Positions 24,863-32,943 of a stretch of DNA of 64,000 bases are shown here, one piece after another; the first letter of the stretch is position 1; each line of letters starts with the position of its first letter. The position numbers were made by a program, and so were the translations under genes. The stretch comes from Brachybacterium ginsengisoli. Lineage in GTDB: Bacteria; Actinomycetota; Actinomycetes; Actinomycetales; Dermabacteraceae. The stretch covers positions 1,798,001 through 1,862,000 of the forward strand of contig NZ_CP023564.1 in the NCBI RefSeq assembly GCF_002407065.1, given 5' to 3'. The notes below the pieces were generated by a model. It ran no database searches, was not told the origin of the DNA, and was given only the letters and a program-made list of their open reading frames with translations.

Positions 24863-27219
24863 CCCGCGCCGACCTGCGCCTGCTGCCGGCCGCGACCTGC
24901 GTGTGGGCTCTCGCGGTGCTCGGCATCACCGCCGGGGCCGCGGCGGCCGTGGCCGGCGGGGCCGTCCTGGTCGCCCTCGCGCTGACCGCGGTCACGCTCC
25001 TCGGCCCCTCGGGCACGGGGCGGAGCATCCTCGCCCACCTCTGGATCCTGGTCCTGGCCGGTGCGCTGCTGTTCCCCGCGCTGCAGCGCCACGCCGGCAC
25101 CGACGAGGCGCTGCGCAGCGCCGAGGAGCAGGGACTCGTCCTCGAGCTCACCGTGGTCGCGTCCGCGGACCCCGCTCCTCCCGGCAGCGGGCCGGACTGG
25201 GCCCGTGGCGGTCAGCAGCTGCGTGCGCGGACGGTCCGCGGCCCGGTCCGGATGGGCCGGGAGGAGGTGGCCCTGCCGGCGTCCCTGCCCGTCCTGGTGA
25301 CCGCCGACGGGCGGAGCGCGACGGACCTGGCGAGGGTCCGGGACGGCGAGAGGGTGCTGCTGCGCGGGCGCGTCAGCGTCAGCGGCTCGCTCGTGATCCT
25401 GCGGGCCCTCGAGGTCCGACCGGTCGCCTCGACCGGTCCTGCGGGCCGGGCCCTGGCCGCACGCCACGCCCTGCGCCACCAGGCGCGGCAGGCCACCTCG
25501 CACCTGCCCGCCGACGAAGCCGCCCTGGTCCGGGGCATGACCACCGGCGACACCCGGGGGATGGGGGAGGAGACCGAGGAGATCATGCGCCGCGCCGGGA
25601 TCTCGCACCTCGTCGCGGTCTCGGGCGCGAACATCGCGCTCGTCCTCCTGGCGGTGCTGGGACCGCTGCTGCTGATCGGGGTGCGGCGTCGACCCCGGCT
25701 CGCGATCGCCGCCGGCGTCGTGGCCGCCTATGTCTGGCTGGTGGGTGACGAGCCCAGCGTGCAGCGGGCGGCGACGATGGCCGCCCCGCTGCTGGCGGCG
25801 CGCTTCGCCGGGGTGCGGGCGTCCCCGGTCGCCGCCCTGGCCCTCACGGTGGCGCTGTGGTCGGTGCTCGACCCCGTCACCGCCGCGTCGGTCGGCTTCC
25901 TGCTCTCCGGGCTCGCCACCGGGGCGATCCTGCTGGCCGCACCGCCGCTGGCCACGGCGCTGGTGGAGCTCAGCAGCGAGCGGCTGCCGCGCCCGGCCGC
26001 CCTCGTGATCGCCGTCCCTCTGGTCGCACAGCTGGCCTGCACCCCGGTGCTGATCCTGCTGACCCCGGAGGTGTCGATCTGGGCGGTGCCCGTGAACATG
26101 CTGGTGGCTCCGCTGGTGGGACCTTCCACGGTGATCGGGCTCCTGGCGGTGGTGGTCGGGGCCGTGTGGCCCGCCGCGGCGGCGATGCTGTGGACGCTCT
26201 CGGCGGGCGGCGCCCACCTGGTGCTCCTGATCGCTCGCACGGCGGATGCCCTTCCCGGGTCGCGGATCGCCGTCCCCGAGGGGACGCCCGGTGTGCTGCT
26301 CGTGCTCGCGGTGCTGCTCGTCCTCACCACCGTCGTGGCGCTGCGGCGGTCGACCCTGGTGCGCTGGGTGGCGGCGGCGGTCCTGGTGGCCGCGCTGGCC
26401 CCCGGGGCAGGCCGTCTCCTCCCTCTCGGCACGGGAGGGGACTGGACGCTGGCCCTGTGCGCCGTCGGCCAGGGCGACGCCCTCCTGCTGCGATCGAGCA
26501 CCGATCCGGAATCCTCCACGGTGCTCATCGACACCGGCCCCGATCCTGCCGCGCTGAGGCAGTGCTTGGACCGTCTGCAGGTGACGGGCATCGACCTGCT
26601 CGTGCTCACCCATCCCCACAGCGACCACACCGGGGGCCTGGCCGCGCTGACCGGCGGGCGCTCACCGGCTCTGCAGTGGATATGCCCGCTGCCGGAGGCC
26701 GGACGGGACCGGGTCCCCGAGGTGCAGACGCTCGTCGCGACCACGGGGGAGACCTGGCAGGCCCCGGGCCTCGCCGTGCGGGCGCTGTGGCCCGGCTCGG
26801 CCGAGGACGCCCGGCTCGCGAGCGCGGCCGAGCACGGATCGGGGGAGGGCGACGCCGCGAACGACTGCTCGATCGCCGTCGAGGTGCTCTGGGAGGACGG
26901 CACCCGACTGGTCTCCCTCGGGGACCTCGAGCCCGCCGCCCAGGAGGAGCTGACCGCGCTCGGCCCCGGGGATGCGGACATCGTCAAGGTCGCCCATCAC
27001 GGCTCGCGCTTCCAGCACGCCCCGCTGTACCACCAGCTCGACCCCGAGCTCGCCCTCGTGCCGGTCGGCCGCGAGAACACCTTCGGCCACCCGACCGCCG
27101 AGGCGCTCGGCCTGGTCCAGGGCCTCGGCGCCCAGGTGCTGCGCACCGATGTGCACGGCACCGTCATCCTCCCCGCCGGGAGCGACCCGGCGCCGCGCAG
27201 CGTCGGCCCGGCCCGATAG
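24859..27219 (+). CDS. comEC: ComEC/Rec2 family DNA-channel protein
   Basis: Polytopic membrane protein of 786 residues expected to carry single-stranded DNA across the membrane. The order is an N-terminal hydrophobic region, an OB-like DUF4131 region and the Competence core with GISHLVAVSGANIAL. Several membrane helices and a C-terminal metallo-beta-lactamase domain follow. The latter has the full metal motif THPHSDHTGG (His585, His587, Asp589, His590), SLGDLEPAAQEEL and VAHHGS, so the nuclease-like site looks intact. The start ATG overlaps comEA. holA follows 34 bases on. Confidence 0.93.
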   Translation: MTRADLRLLPAATCVWALAVLGITAGAAAAVAGGAVLVALALTAVTLLGPSGTGRSILAHLWILVLAGALLFPALQRHAGTDEALRSAEEQGLVLELTVVASADPAPPGSGPDWARGGQQLRARTVRGPVRMGREEVALPASLPVLVTADGRSATDLARVRDGERVLLRGRVSVSGSLVILRALEVRPVASTGPAGRALAARHALRHQARQATSHLPADEAALVRGMTTGDTRGMGEETEEIMRRAGISHLVAVSGANIALVLLAVLGPLLLIGVRRRPRLAIAAGVVAAYVWLVGDEPSVQRAATMAAPLLAARFAGVRASPVAALALTVALWSVLDPVTAASVGFLLSGLATGAILLAAPPLATALVELSSERLPRPAALVIAVPLVAQLACTPVLILLTPEVSIWAVPVNMLVAPLVGPSTVIGLLAVVVGAVWPAAAAMLWTLSAGGAHLVLLIARTADALPGSRIAVPEGTPGVLLVLAVLLVLTTVVALRRSTLVRWVAAAVLVAALAPGAGRLLPLGTGGDWTLALCAVGQGDALLLRSSTDPESSTVLIDTGPDPAALRQCLDRLQVTGIDLLVLTHPHSDHTGGLAALTGGRSPALQWICPLPEAGRDRVPEVQTLVATTGETWQAPGLAVRALWPGSAEDARLASAAEHGSGEGDAANDCSIAVEVLWEDGTRLVSLGDLEPAAQEELTALGPGDADIVKVAHHGSRFQHAPLYHQLDPELALVPVGRENTFGHPTAEALGLVQGLGAQVLRTDVHGTVILPAGSDPAPRSVGPAR

Positions 27220-27253
27220 GATCGACCAGTCCGCCCAGCAGTGAGGAGTCCCC

Positions 27254-28240
27254 GTGAGCGATGTCGAGTGGCACAGCGTCGCCCTCGCACCGATCGTCCT
27301 GATCCACGGCACCGAGACCCTGATCGCCGATCGCGCCGTCCAGCGACTGCGCGGCCTCGCCCGCGAGGCGGATCCCACGGTGGAGATCCATGACCTCTCC
27401 GGGGACGCCGCCGGCCCCGGCGCTCTCGCCCAGGTGGCGAGCCCGTCGCTGTTCGGCGAGCCCCGCTTCGTGGTGGTCCCCGAGCTGCAGTCCGCGCCCG
27501 ATGCCCTGGTGATCGAGCTGCTGGACTATCTGCGGTCCCCGGAGCAGGACGTCACCCTGGTGCTCGTGCACCGCGGCGGCAACCGGGGCAAGAAGCTCCT
27601 GGACGCCCTCAAGAAGGCCGATGTCCCGCGCGTCGATGCGAGCCCCGTCAAGCGCGCCTCCGACAAGCAGACCTTCGTGGCCGCCGAGTTCGCCCGAGCC
27701 CAGCGCCGCATCCAGCCGGAGGCGCTGATCGCCCTGGTCGACGCCTTCGGCACCGATCTCGCGGAGCTCGCCGCGATCAGCAGCCAGCTCATCGAGGACA
27801 CCACCCCCGATCCCGGCGAGCAACCTGCCCAGGTCACCGTCGCCGAGGTCCACGCCCTCACCGCGGGGCGCGTGGAGTCGACCGCCTTCGCCGTGGCGGA
27901 CGCCGCCATCGCCGGGCGTGAGCAGGATGCGCTGCAGCTGCTCCAGCAGGCGCAGCTCGCCGGAGCCGATCCGGTCCCGATCGTCGCCGCGATCGCCTCC
28001 AAGATGCGGTCCCTGGCGAAGGTCTCCGCGCCCGGTGCCACCCCTCGCAGCCTCGGCATGCCCGACTGGATGCTCCGCAACCTCAGCCGCGAGGCCCGCC
28101 ACTGGAACGATCGTTCCCTCGCCAGGGCGATCGAGGCGGTCGCACGCGCCGATCACGAGGTCAAGGGTGCGGGCCGCGACCCGCAGTGGTCCGTGCAGCG
28201 CATGGTCATGGGCATCTGCCGCGCACGTCGCGCACAGTGA
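27254..28240 (+). CDS. holA: DNA polymerase III subunit delta
   Basis: Clamp-loader delta subunit, 328 residues, which opens the sliding clamp. The N-terminal AAA+-like domain begins LIHGTETLIADRAV and lacks a working P-loop, as expected for delta. ALKKADVPRVDASPVK, the ELAAISSQL segment and the C-terminal helical collar (DPVPIVAAIASKMRSL) match the HolA family. GTG 27254 is the start, with GAGGAG 7-12 bases upstream. The order comEA-comEC-holA-rpsT is conserved in many actinobacteria. Confidence 0.93.
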   Translation: MSDVEWHSVALAPIVLIHGTETLIADRAVQRLRGLAREADPTVEIHDLSGDAAGPGALAQVASPSLFGEPRFVVVPELQSAPDALVIELLDYLRSPEQDVTLVLVHRGGNRGKKLLDALKKADVPRVDASPVKRASDKQTFVAAEFARAQRRIQPEALIALVDAFGTDLAELAAISSQLIEDTTPDPGEQPAQVTVAEVHALTAGRVESTAFAVADAAIAGREQDALQLLQQAQLAGADPVPIVAAIASKMRSLAKVSAPGATPRSLGMPDWMLRNLSREARHWNDRSLARAIEAVARADHEVKGAGRDPQWSVQRMVMGICRARRAQ

Positions 28241-28292
28241 CGAGGGCCTGACGGCGCAGCTCCCCGTCATGCTCCCAGGGCCCGGGGACGCA

Positions 28293-28330
28293 GGAACGCC
28301 CGGTGCGGTTCATTCCGCACCGGGCGTTCC
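28293..28330. terminator. bidirectional hairpin between holA and rpsT
   Basis: Perfect 16-base stem (28293-28308 with 28315-28330) and the loop TTCATT. It lies between the convergent holA and rpsT genes. Confidence 0.85.
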
Positions 28331-28372
28331 CGGGTCCCGACGGATCGGGGTGACAGCCTCAGCTGCCGGAGG

Positions 28373-28639
28373 TCACTTGGTGACGGCCGCGACCAGCTTG
28401 GCGAGACCGGACTTGCGGTTCGCGGCCTGGTTCTGGTGGATGACGCCCTTGGAGACGGCCTTGTCCAGCTTGCGGGACACGCTCTTGAGAGCCTCGCCCG
28501 CCACGTCGGCGTCGCCGGTGGAGACGGCGGCCTTCACCTTGCGGGTGTAGGTCTTGAGCTCGGACTTGACGGCACGGTTGCGCAGACGCGCCTTCTCGTT
28601 CGTCTTGTTCCGCTTGATCTGGGACTTGATGTTTGCCAC
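28373..28639 (-). CDS. rpsT: 30S ribosomal protein S20
   Basis: Small 88-residue Lys/Arg/Ala-rich protein that binds 16S rRNA in the 30S body. The sequence [21 protein letters not shown] is the standard S20 N-terminus, and [16 protein letters not shown] is the conserved C-terminal block. GTG 28639 is the start (longer frames run upstream), with a GAAGAG-type ribosome site just before it. It is convergent with holA. Confidence 0.97.
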   Translation of the reverse strand: MANIKSQIKRNKTNEKARLRNRAVKSELKTYTRKVKAAVSTGDADVAGEALKSVSRKLDKAVSKGVIHQNQAANRKSGLAKLVAAVTK

Positions 28640-28973
28640 GAAGACTCTTCTCTTGTGCTGCTGCTGCGGTGGATCATCCGTGACGGCCGAGGAACGGAGC
28701 CGACGGGGACGGCGGTGGGGACTCGCCTGGAGACGTCGGTACCGGGTCGCTGCCACGGGTACTCGCCCGGGTCGCACGAATCGTCGCCCCTGACACGGCG
28801 GGACCACGTCATGCGCACACCGAACGGTATGTCACACATACGGTGCAGGACTTTACCAGAGCAGGGGCCCCGTCCCGCACCGGATGTGCGCCGTGTCTCC
28901 TGCGGGGCAGGAGGCGCAGGACGCGTCCCGTCGGCCGGTGTCGCTCCAGGTCAGCCTCGGCGACGGGGGAGGT
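28640..28973. other. 334-base intergenic region upstream of rpsT
   Basis: No credible gene is visible on either strand. It should hold the rpsT promoter and leader on the minus strand and the 3' end of the PemK-like gene region. The stretch around 28800-28860 is locally less GC-rich (CATACGG, TTTACC), which fits a promoter zone, but I cannot fix hexamers with confidence. Confidence 0.4.
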
Positions 28974-29609
28974 TCACCAGCCGTGCACGTCCGTGACGGC
29001 GGCGGCGACCCGATCGTAGCGCTCGCGGTCCAGGCGTCCGCCCTCGCGGCGCACCGCCGCCGGGGCGAGGCGCAGCAGCCGGTCCGCGCGGACCTCGGAG
29101 GGGCGGCCCCTGCTGTCCCAGTCCCCGGAGCCGATGTCGACCCAGGTCGATCCGTGCTCGTCGGTCGCGACCGTGCCGTCCGCGGTGCGGTCGCGGGAGG
29201 TGAGCATGAGGGCGATGAGCACCGGGCCGGAGCCGTCGGAGCCGCCGCGGCCGGCGTCCTCCTCGGCGATCACCAGCACGGGACGGTCCTTGCCGCGGGA
29301 GATGTCCTCCTCGAAGGGCACCCAGGCCCAGACGATCTCGCCGGGATCGGGCCGATCGTCGTCGCGCGGGGCGTAGGTGAGGGAGAGGGCGGAGGAGCCG
29401 CGCCGGTCGGCGAGGGCCTGGGCGCCCTCCCCGTCGGCGGGTCCTCCGGAGGCGCCGGAGCGCTCCGGTCGACCGGACTCCGATCCTCCGCGGCGCTGCT
29501 CCTCGATCGAGCGGACGGCCGCCCGTGTGAGATCGCGGGCTCCGCGCCGCACGGCGGGGGAACGGGCTGCTGAACGGAGGAGGGAGGTGAGACGGGAGAC
29601 CAGCGACAT
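28974..29609 (-). CDS. PemK/MazF-like protein with long N-terminal extension
   Basis: A 211-residue protein whose C-terminal part (about 85-211) resembles the PemK/MazF growth-inhibitor/endoribonuclease fold: PGEIVWAWVPFEEDISRGKDR, PVLVIAEED, VLIALMLTSRDR and the closing VRADRLLRL. The first ~84 residues are basic, then Ser/Gly-rich, and look disordered. No antitoxin gene is adjacent, so this is probably a solitary chromosomal family member, not a classical toxin-antitoxin pair. ATG 29609 is preferred over a much longer upstream frame that overlaps the divergent ATP-grasp gene. Confidence 0.72.
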   Translation of the reverse strand: MSLVSRLTSLLRSAARSPAVRRGARDLTRAAVRSIEEQRRGGSESGRPERSGASGGPADGEGAQALADRRGSSALSLTYAPRDDDRPDPGEIVWAWVPFEEDISRGKDRPVLVIAEEDAGRGGSDGSGPVLIALMLTSRDRTADGTVATDEHGSTWVDIGSGDWDSRGRPSEVRADRLLRLAPAAVRREGGRLDRERYDRVAAAVTDVHGW

Positions 29610-29672
29610 GGTGCTCGCTTCCTGGGCGCTTCGCGCCGCGAGGGGGCGGGGGGTGGTGTGAGAATGGTAGGC

Positions 29673-31316
29673 ATGTCTGCCACCTCGCTGTTCCACAGCG
29701 CCCGCACCGGAGCCGCAGGCGACGAGATGTTCGCGCCCGACGGCACCCTGCGGCCCACGTACCGCGCCCTGCACGACGCGCTGGCCGGCCTCGGGCTCGA
29801 GGAGTTCCGAGCCCGCTCGGAGTCGCTGGCCCGCAGCTACCTCGACCAGGGCATCACCTTCGACCATGCGGGCGAGGAGAGGCCCTTCCCGATCGATGCG
29901 ATCCCGCGGGTGATCGAGGCCGAGGAGTGGGCCCACGTCTCCGCCGGCATCTCCCAGCGGGTGCGGGCGCTCGAGCGCTTCCTCGACGATCTCTACAACG
30001 ACCAGTCGGCGATCGCCGACGGCGTGATCCCCGCCGAGCTCGTCACCTCGTCCACGTACGTGGTCGAGGAGATGCGCGGCTACACGCCGCCCGGTGGGGT
30101 GCGGATCCACATCTCCGGGATCGACCTGGTGCGCGATGGCGCCGGGGACCTCCGGGTGCTGGAGGACAACGTGCGCACCCCGAGCGGCGTCAGCTACGTC
30201 CTGTCCAACCGGCGTGCCATGGCGCAGGCCTTCCCGGAGCTCTTCTCCGACCGGCCGGTGCGCCGGGTGGGCGAGTACCCGGGCCGGCTGCTCGCCGCCC
30301 TGCAGGCCGCCGCGCCGGACATCCCGGACGAGGAGGCCACGGTGGTGGTCCTCACCCCGGGCCGCTACAACAGCGCCTATTACGAGCACTCCCTGCTGGC
30401 GCGCACGATGGGCGTGGACCTCGTCGAGGCCTCGGACCTCGTAGAGCGCAACGAGCGCATCTACATGCGCACCACCTCCGGGCTGCGGCGGGTCGACGTC
30501 ATCTACAAGCGCACCGACGACGACTTCATCGACCCCGAGGTGTTCCGGCCCGACTCGATGCTCGGCGTGCCCGGGCTGGTCCGGGCGGTGCTCGCCCGCA
30601 ACGTGGTGGTCGCCAACGGGATCGGCAACGGGATCGGGGACGACAAGCTCACCTACACCTACGTGCCCGACCTGATCCGGTACTACCTCTCCGAGGAGCC
30701 GATCCTCCCCAACGTCGACACCTGGCGACTGGAGGACCCCGAGTCACGCACCGAGGTGCTGGACCGCCTTGAGGAGCTCGTGGTCAAGCCGGTCGACGGC
30801 TCCGGGGGCAAGGGCATCGTCATCGGTCCCGCCGCGACGACCGAGGAGCTCGACGCGCTCCGCGCCCGCCTGCAGGAGGACCCGCGCGGCTGGATCGCCC
30901 AGCCGGTGGTGCAGCTCTCCACGATCCCGACCCTGGTCGAGGAGGGGCCCGAGCCCCGGCATGTGGACCTGCGCCCCTTCGCGCTCAACAGCGGGGACGA
31001 GGTCTGGGTGCTGCCCGGCGGGCTCACCCGCGTCGCCCTCCCGCGCGGAGAGATGATCGTGAACTCCTCGCGCGGTGGGGGATCCAAGGACACCTGGGTT
31101 CTCGCCGCGGAGCGCACCGCCGAGACCGGGCCGGCCGCCGCCTCGCAGGCGCAGGAGAGCCGGGACGAGGGGATCGAGGATCCCACCGACGACAGCTACG
31201 ACGAGTTCGAGGACGTGCGCGAGGAGCAGATCGAAGAGCGCGAGCGCGAGCCCGATCCGGTCACCTCCGCGATCCCGATCATCGACGTCGAGGAGGCCCA
31301 CCATGATGCTCAGTAG
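29673..31316 (+). CDS. circularly permuted ATP-grasp protein (DUF404/DUF407 type)
   Basis: Predicted ATP-dependent carboxylate-amine ligase, 547 residues. The permuted ATP-grasp core includes SSTYVVEEMRGYTPPGGVRIH, VLEDNVRTPSGVSYVL, ANGIGNGIGDDKLTYTYVPDLIRYYL and VVKPVDGSGGKGIVIGP. The last binds the ATP phosphates. Family members occur with alpha-E proteins and, often, a transglutaminase-like protein, and are proposed to build peptide-like tags or metabolites. After residue ~470 comes a strongly acidic tail (for example EEQIEEREREPDP) not needed for the core. The start is uncertain: ATG 29673 is used; 29664 and 29658 are in frame. It overlaps the alpha-E gene by 14 bases. Confidence 0.87.
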   Translation: MSATSLFHSARTGAAGDEMFAPDGTLRPTYRALHDALAGLGLEEFRARSESLARSYLDQGITFDHAGEERPFPIDAIPRVIEAEEWAHVSAGISQRVRALERFLDDLYNDQSAIADGVIPAELVTSSTYVVEEMRGYTPPGGVRIHISGIDLVRDGAGDLRVLEDNVRTPSGVSYVLSNRRAMAQAFPELFSDRPVRRVGEYPGRLLAALQAAAPDIPDEEATVVVLTPGRYNSAYYEHSLLARTMGVDLVEASDLVERNERIYMRTTSGLRRVDVIYKRTDDDFIDPEVFRPDSMLGVPGLVRAVLARNVVVANGIGNGIGDDKLTYTYVPDLIRYYLSEEPILPNVDTWRLEDPESRTEVLDRLEELVVKPVDGSGGKGIVIGPAATTEELDALRARLQEDPRGWIAQPVVQLSTIPTLVEEGPEPRHVDLRPFALNSGDEVWVLPGGLTRVALPRGEMIVNSSRGGGSKDTWVLAAERTAETGPAAASQAQESRDEGIEDPTDDSYDEFEDVREEQIEEREREPDPVTSAIPIIDVEEAHHDAQ

Positions 31317-32220
31317 GATCGCCGATGCGATGTTCTGGATCGGTCGGTACGTCGAGCGGGCGGACCAGACCGCCCGCATCCTCGACGTCACGCTCCAGTC
31401 GATCACCGAGGACACCCCCGAGGACCTCACCGCGGCCTGCTCCTCGGTGTACCAGGTCTTCGGTGTCGATCAGGTGCCCCTCGAGGACTGCACGGTGCAG
31501 CGCGTGCTGGACCGCCTGGTCACCGATCGCATGAATCCCTCGTCGGTGGCCGGAGCGTTGCTGACCGCCCGCGAGAACGCCCGAGGGGTGCGCGAGGCGC
31601 TCTCGACCGAGGTGTGGGAGTCGCTGAACACCACCTCGCTCGGTCTGCCGCGCGGGGTGCGCCCGTCCCGGATGCACGGCGCCTTCCAGTTCGCCAAGGA
31701 CCGCTGCGCGGTCGTGAACGGACTGGTGGACTCCTCGATGACGCGTGACGAGGCCTGGCTGTTCCTGCGGATCGGCCAGCTGCTCGAGCGGGTCGACATG
31801 CTGGCGCGCAACCTCCAGGACCATGACCTGGAGGACCCCTCGTCCTCGACGACGGTCATGCTGCTGCGGTCGTGCAGCGCCCATGAGGCCTACATCCGCT
31901 CCTATCGCGGCCGGGTCCGTTCCGCCCGGGCGATCGAGTTCCTGCTCCTGGACTCGATCTTCCCCCGCTCCGCCGTGCACTGCCTCGGCGAGCTCGACGA
32001 GGCGCTCGAGACCCTCGCCAAGCTGCACGGCAACAGCTTCGACCGCCTCGGCGCCTCGGAGCCGGCCCGTCGGATCGTGGGCCGCGCCCTGGCCAGCCTG
32101 CGCTTCCGCTCGCTGGACGACATCATGGACGGCTTCGACGAGGAGATGGAGCAGCTGCAGCTGGTCACCGGCGCCGTCACCCGGGCGATGGGCACCACCT
32201 ACTTCCACCCGGCGAGCTGA
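31303..32220 (+). CDS. alpha-E domain-containing protein (DUF403)
   Basis: All-helical protein of 305 residues, the regular partner of circularly permuted ATP-grasp proteins. The N-terminus MLSRIADAMFWIGRYVERADQTARI is the family hallmark. VRPSRMHGAFQFAKDRC and a Glu/Leu-rich helical core follow. Its role is unknown; it is proposed to be a helper or enzyme in the same peptide-ligation pathway. ATG 31303 has GAGGAGG 7-13 bases upstream and lies inside the 3' end of the ATP-grasp gene, so the two are translationally coupled. ATG 31306 is the alternative. Confidence 0.88.
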   Translation: MMLSRIADAMFWIGRYVERADQTARILDVTLQSITEDTPEDLTAACSSVYQVFGVDQVPLEDCTVQRVLDRLVTDRMNPSSVAGALLTARENARGVREALSTEVWESLNTTSLGLPRGVRPSRMHGAFQFAKDRCAVVNGLVDSSMTRDEAWLFLRIGQLLERVDMLARNLQDHDLEDPSSSTTVMLLRSCSAHEAYIRSYRGRVRSARAIEFLLLDSIFPRSAVHCLGELDEALETLAKLHGNSFDRLGASEPARRIVGRALASLRFRSLDDIMDGFDEEMEQLQLVTGAVTRAMGTTYFHPAS

Positions 32221-32227
32221 TCCGGCC

Positions 32228-32863
32228 GTGGGCGGAAGCGGGTCGGAGCCAGTCCTGCTGGGCCCGCCGATGCGCGGGCGGCTGCAGGCCCGCCACAGCC
32301 CGGCCGACCGCGTCCCCAGCCACGGCACGGAACTGTTCGCGACCGCCCGGGCGCTCGACCTGGTGCCGGTCGACGAACGGGGCTGCAGCGCCCCGCTGTC
32401 GCTCTCCTCGCTGCTGCGCCCCGAGGGGCCGGAGGCCTTCGTCGGCTTCGGCCGCGAGGTGCTCAGCCCCGTGGAGGGGACCGTCGTCCGGGTGCACGAC
32501 GGGGAGGCGGACCATCCCGCGTCGCGCGGAGTCCCGTCGGTGGGCTACGCCCTCACCCAGCGGAGTCGGCTCTCGCAGGGCTGGTCGGCGCTGGCCGGGA
32601 ACCACCTGATCCTGCGCATCGCGCACGACGGCGGCCAGGTCCATCTGGCCCTCTGCCACCTCCAGAGGGGGAGCATCGTGGTGCGCCCGGCTCAGACGGT
32701 GCGCGCCGGCGACCTTGTCGCCCGCTGCGGGAACTCGGGCAACAGCACCGAGCCCCATCTCCACCTCCAGGTGATGACCACCGCCGATCCGACGACGGCA
32801 CGGGCGGTGCCCTTCGACCTGCCCGGCGGCATGCCGCGCAACGGCCAGATCGTCACCCTCTGA
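32228..32863 (+). CDS. M23-like peptidase (LytM fold)
   Basis: A 211-residue protein with the zinc-peptidase motifs of M23 metallopeptidases. His32 and Asp44 lie in SHGTELFATARALDLV, then LSPVEGTVV (the beta-strand after the ligands), His144 in LALCHLQ and the HxH pair His177/His179 in EPHLHLQV. All expected ligands appear to be present. No signal peptide is visible, which is odd for a cell-wall endopeptidase and would suit a cytosolic substrate. It begins 7 bases after the alpha-E stop in the slot often held by a transglutaminase-like gene. GTG 32228 is used; in-frame ATG 32270 is possible. Confidence 0.72.
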   Translation: MGGSGSEPVLLGPPMRGRLQARHSPADRVPSHGTELFATARALDLVPVDERGCSAPLSLSSLLRPEGPEAFVGFGREVLSPVEGTVVRVHDGEADHPASRGVPSVGYALTQRSRLSQGWSALAGNHLILRIAHDGGQVHLALCHLQRGSIVVRPAQTVRAGDLVARCGNSGNSTEPHLHLQVMTTADPTTARAVPFDLPGGMPRNGQIVTL

Positions 32864-32881
32864 CCACGGCCCGGACCGCAC

Positions 32882-32910
32882 TGGTCACACAAGTACGTAA
32901 CTTGTACGAT
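32882..32910 (+). promoter_or_regulatory. promoter and candidate FadR/GntR operator of the dehydratase-regulator operon
   Basis: A -35 TGGTCA (32882-32887) and a -10 TACGAT (32905-32910) are separated by exactly 17 bases. The spacer is filled by the inverted repeat ACAAGT-ACGTA-ACTTGT (32889-32905). An operator inside the spacer would let the FadR-type regulator encoded downstream repress its own operon until the substrate appears. AAGGA at 34 bases past the -10 serves as ribosome site for the ATG at 32944. Confidence 0.72.
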
Positions 32911-32943
32911 AAGTAGGTCACGTCCGCCCGACGAAGGACCGCC

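Noticed and set aside
28640-28973. Possible small RNA or riboswitch upstream of rpsT
   Set aside because: No conserved fold, leader peptide or S20-type autoregulatory structure could be recognised by eye.
28974-29609. Classical toxin-antitoxin module
   Set aside because: Only a PemK-like protein is present; neighbours are rpsT and a divergent ATP-grasp gene, and no small antitoxin frame with a plausible start lies next to it.
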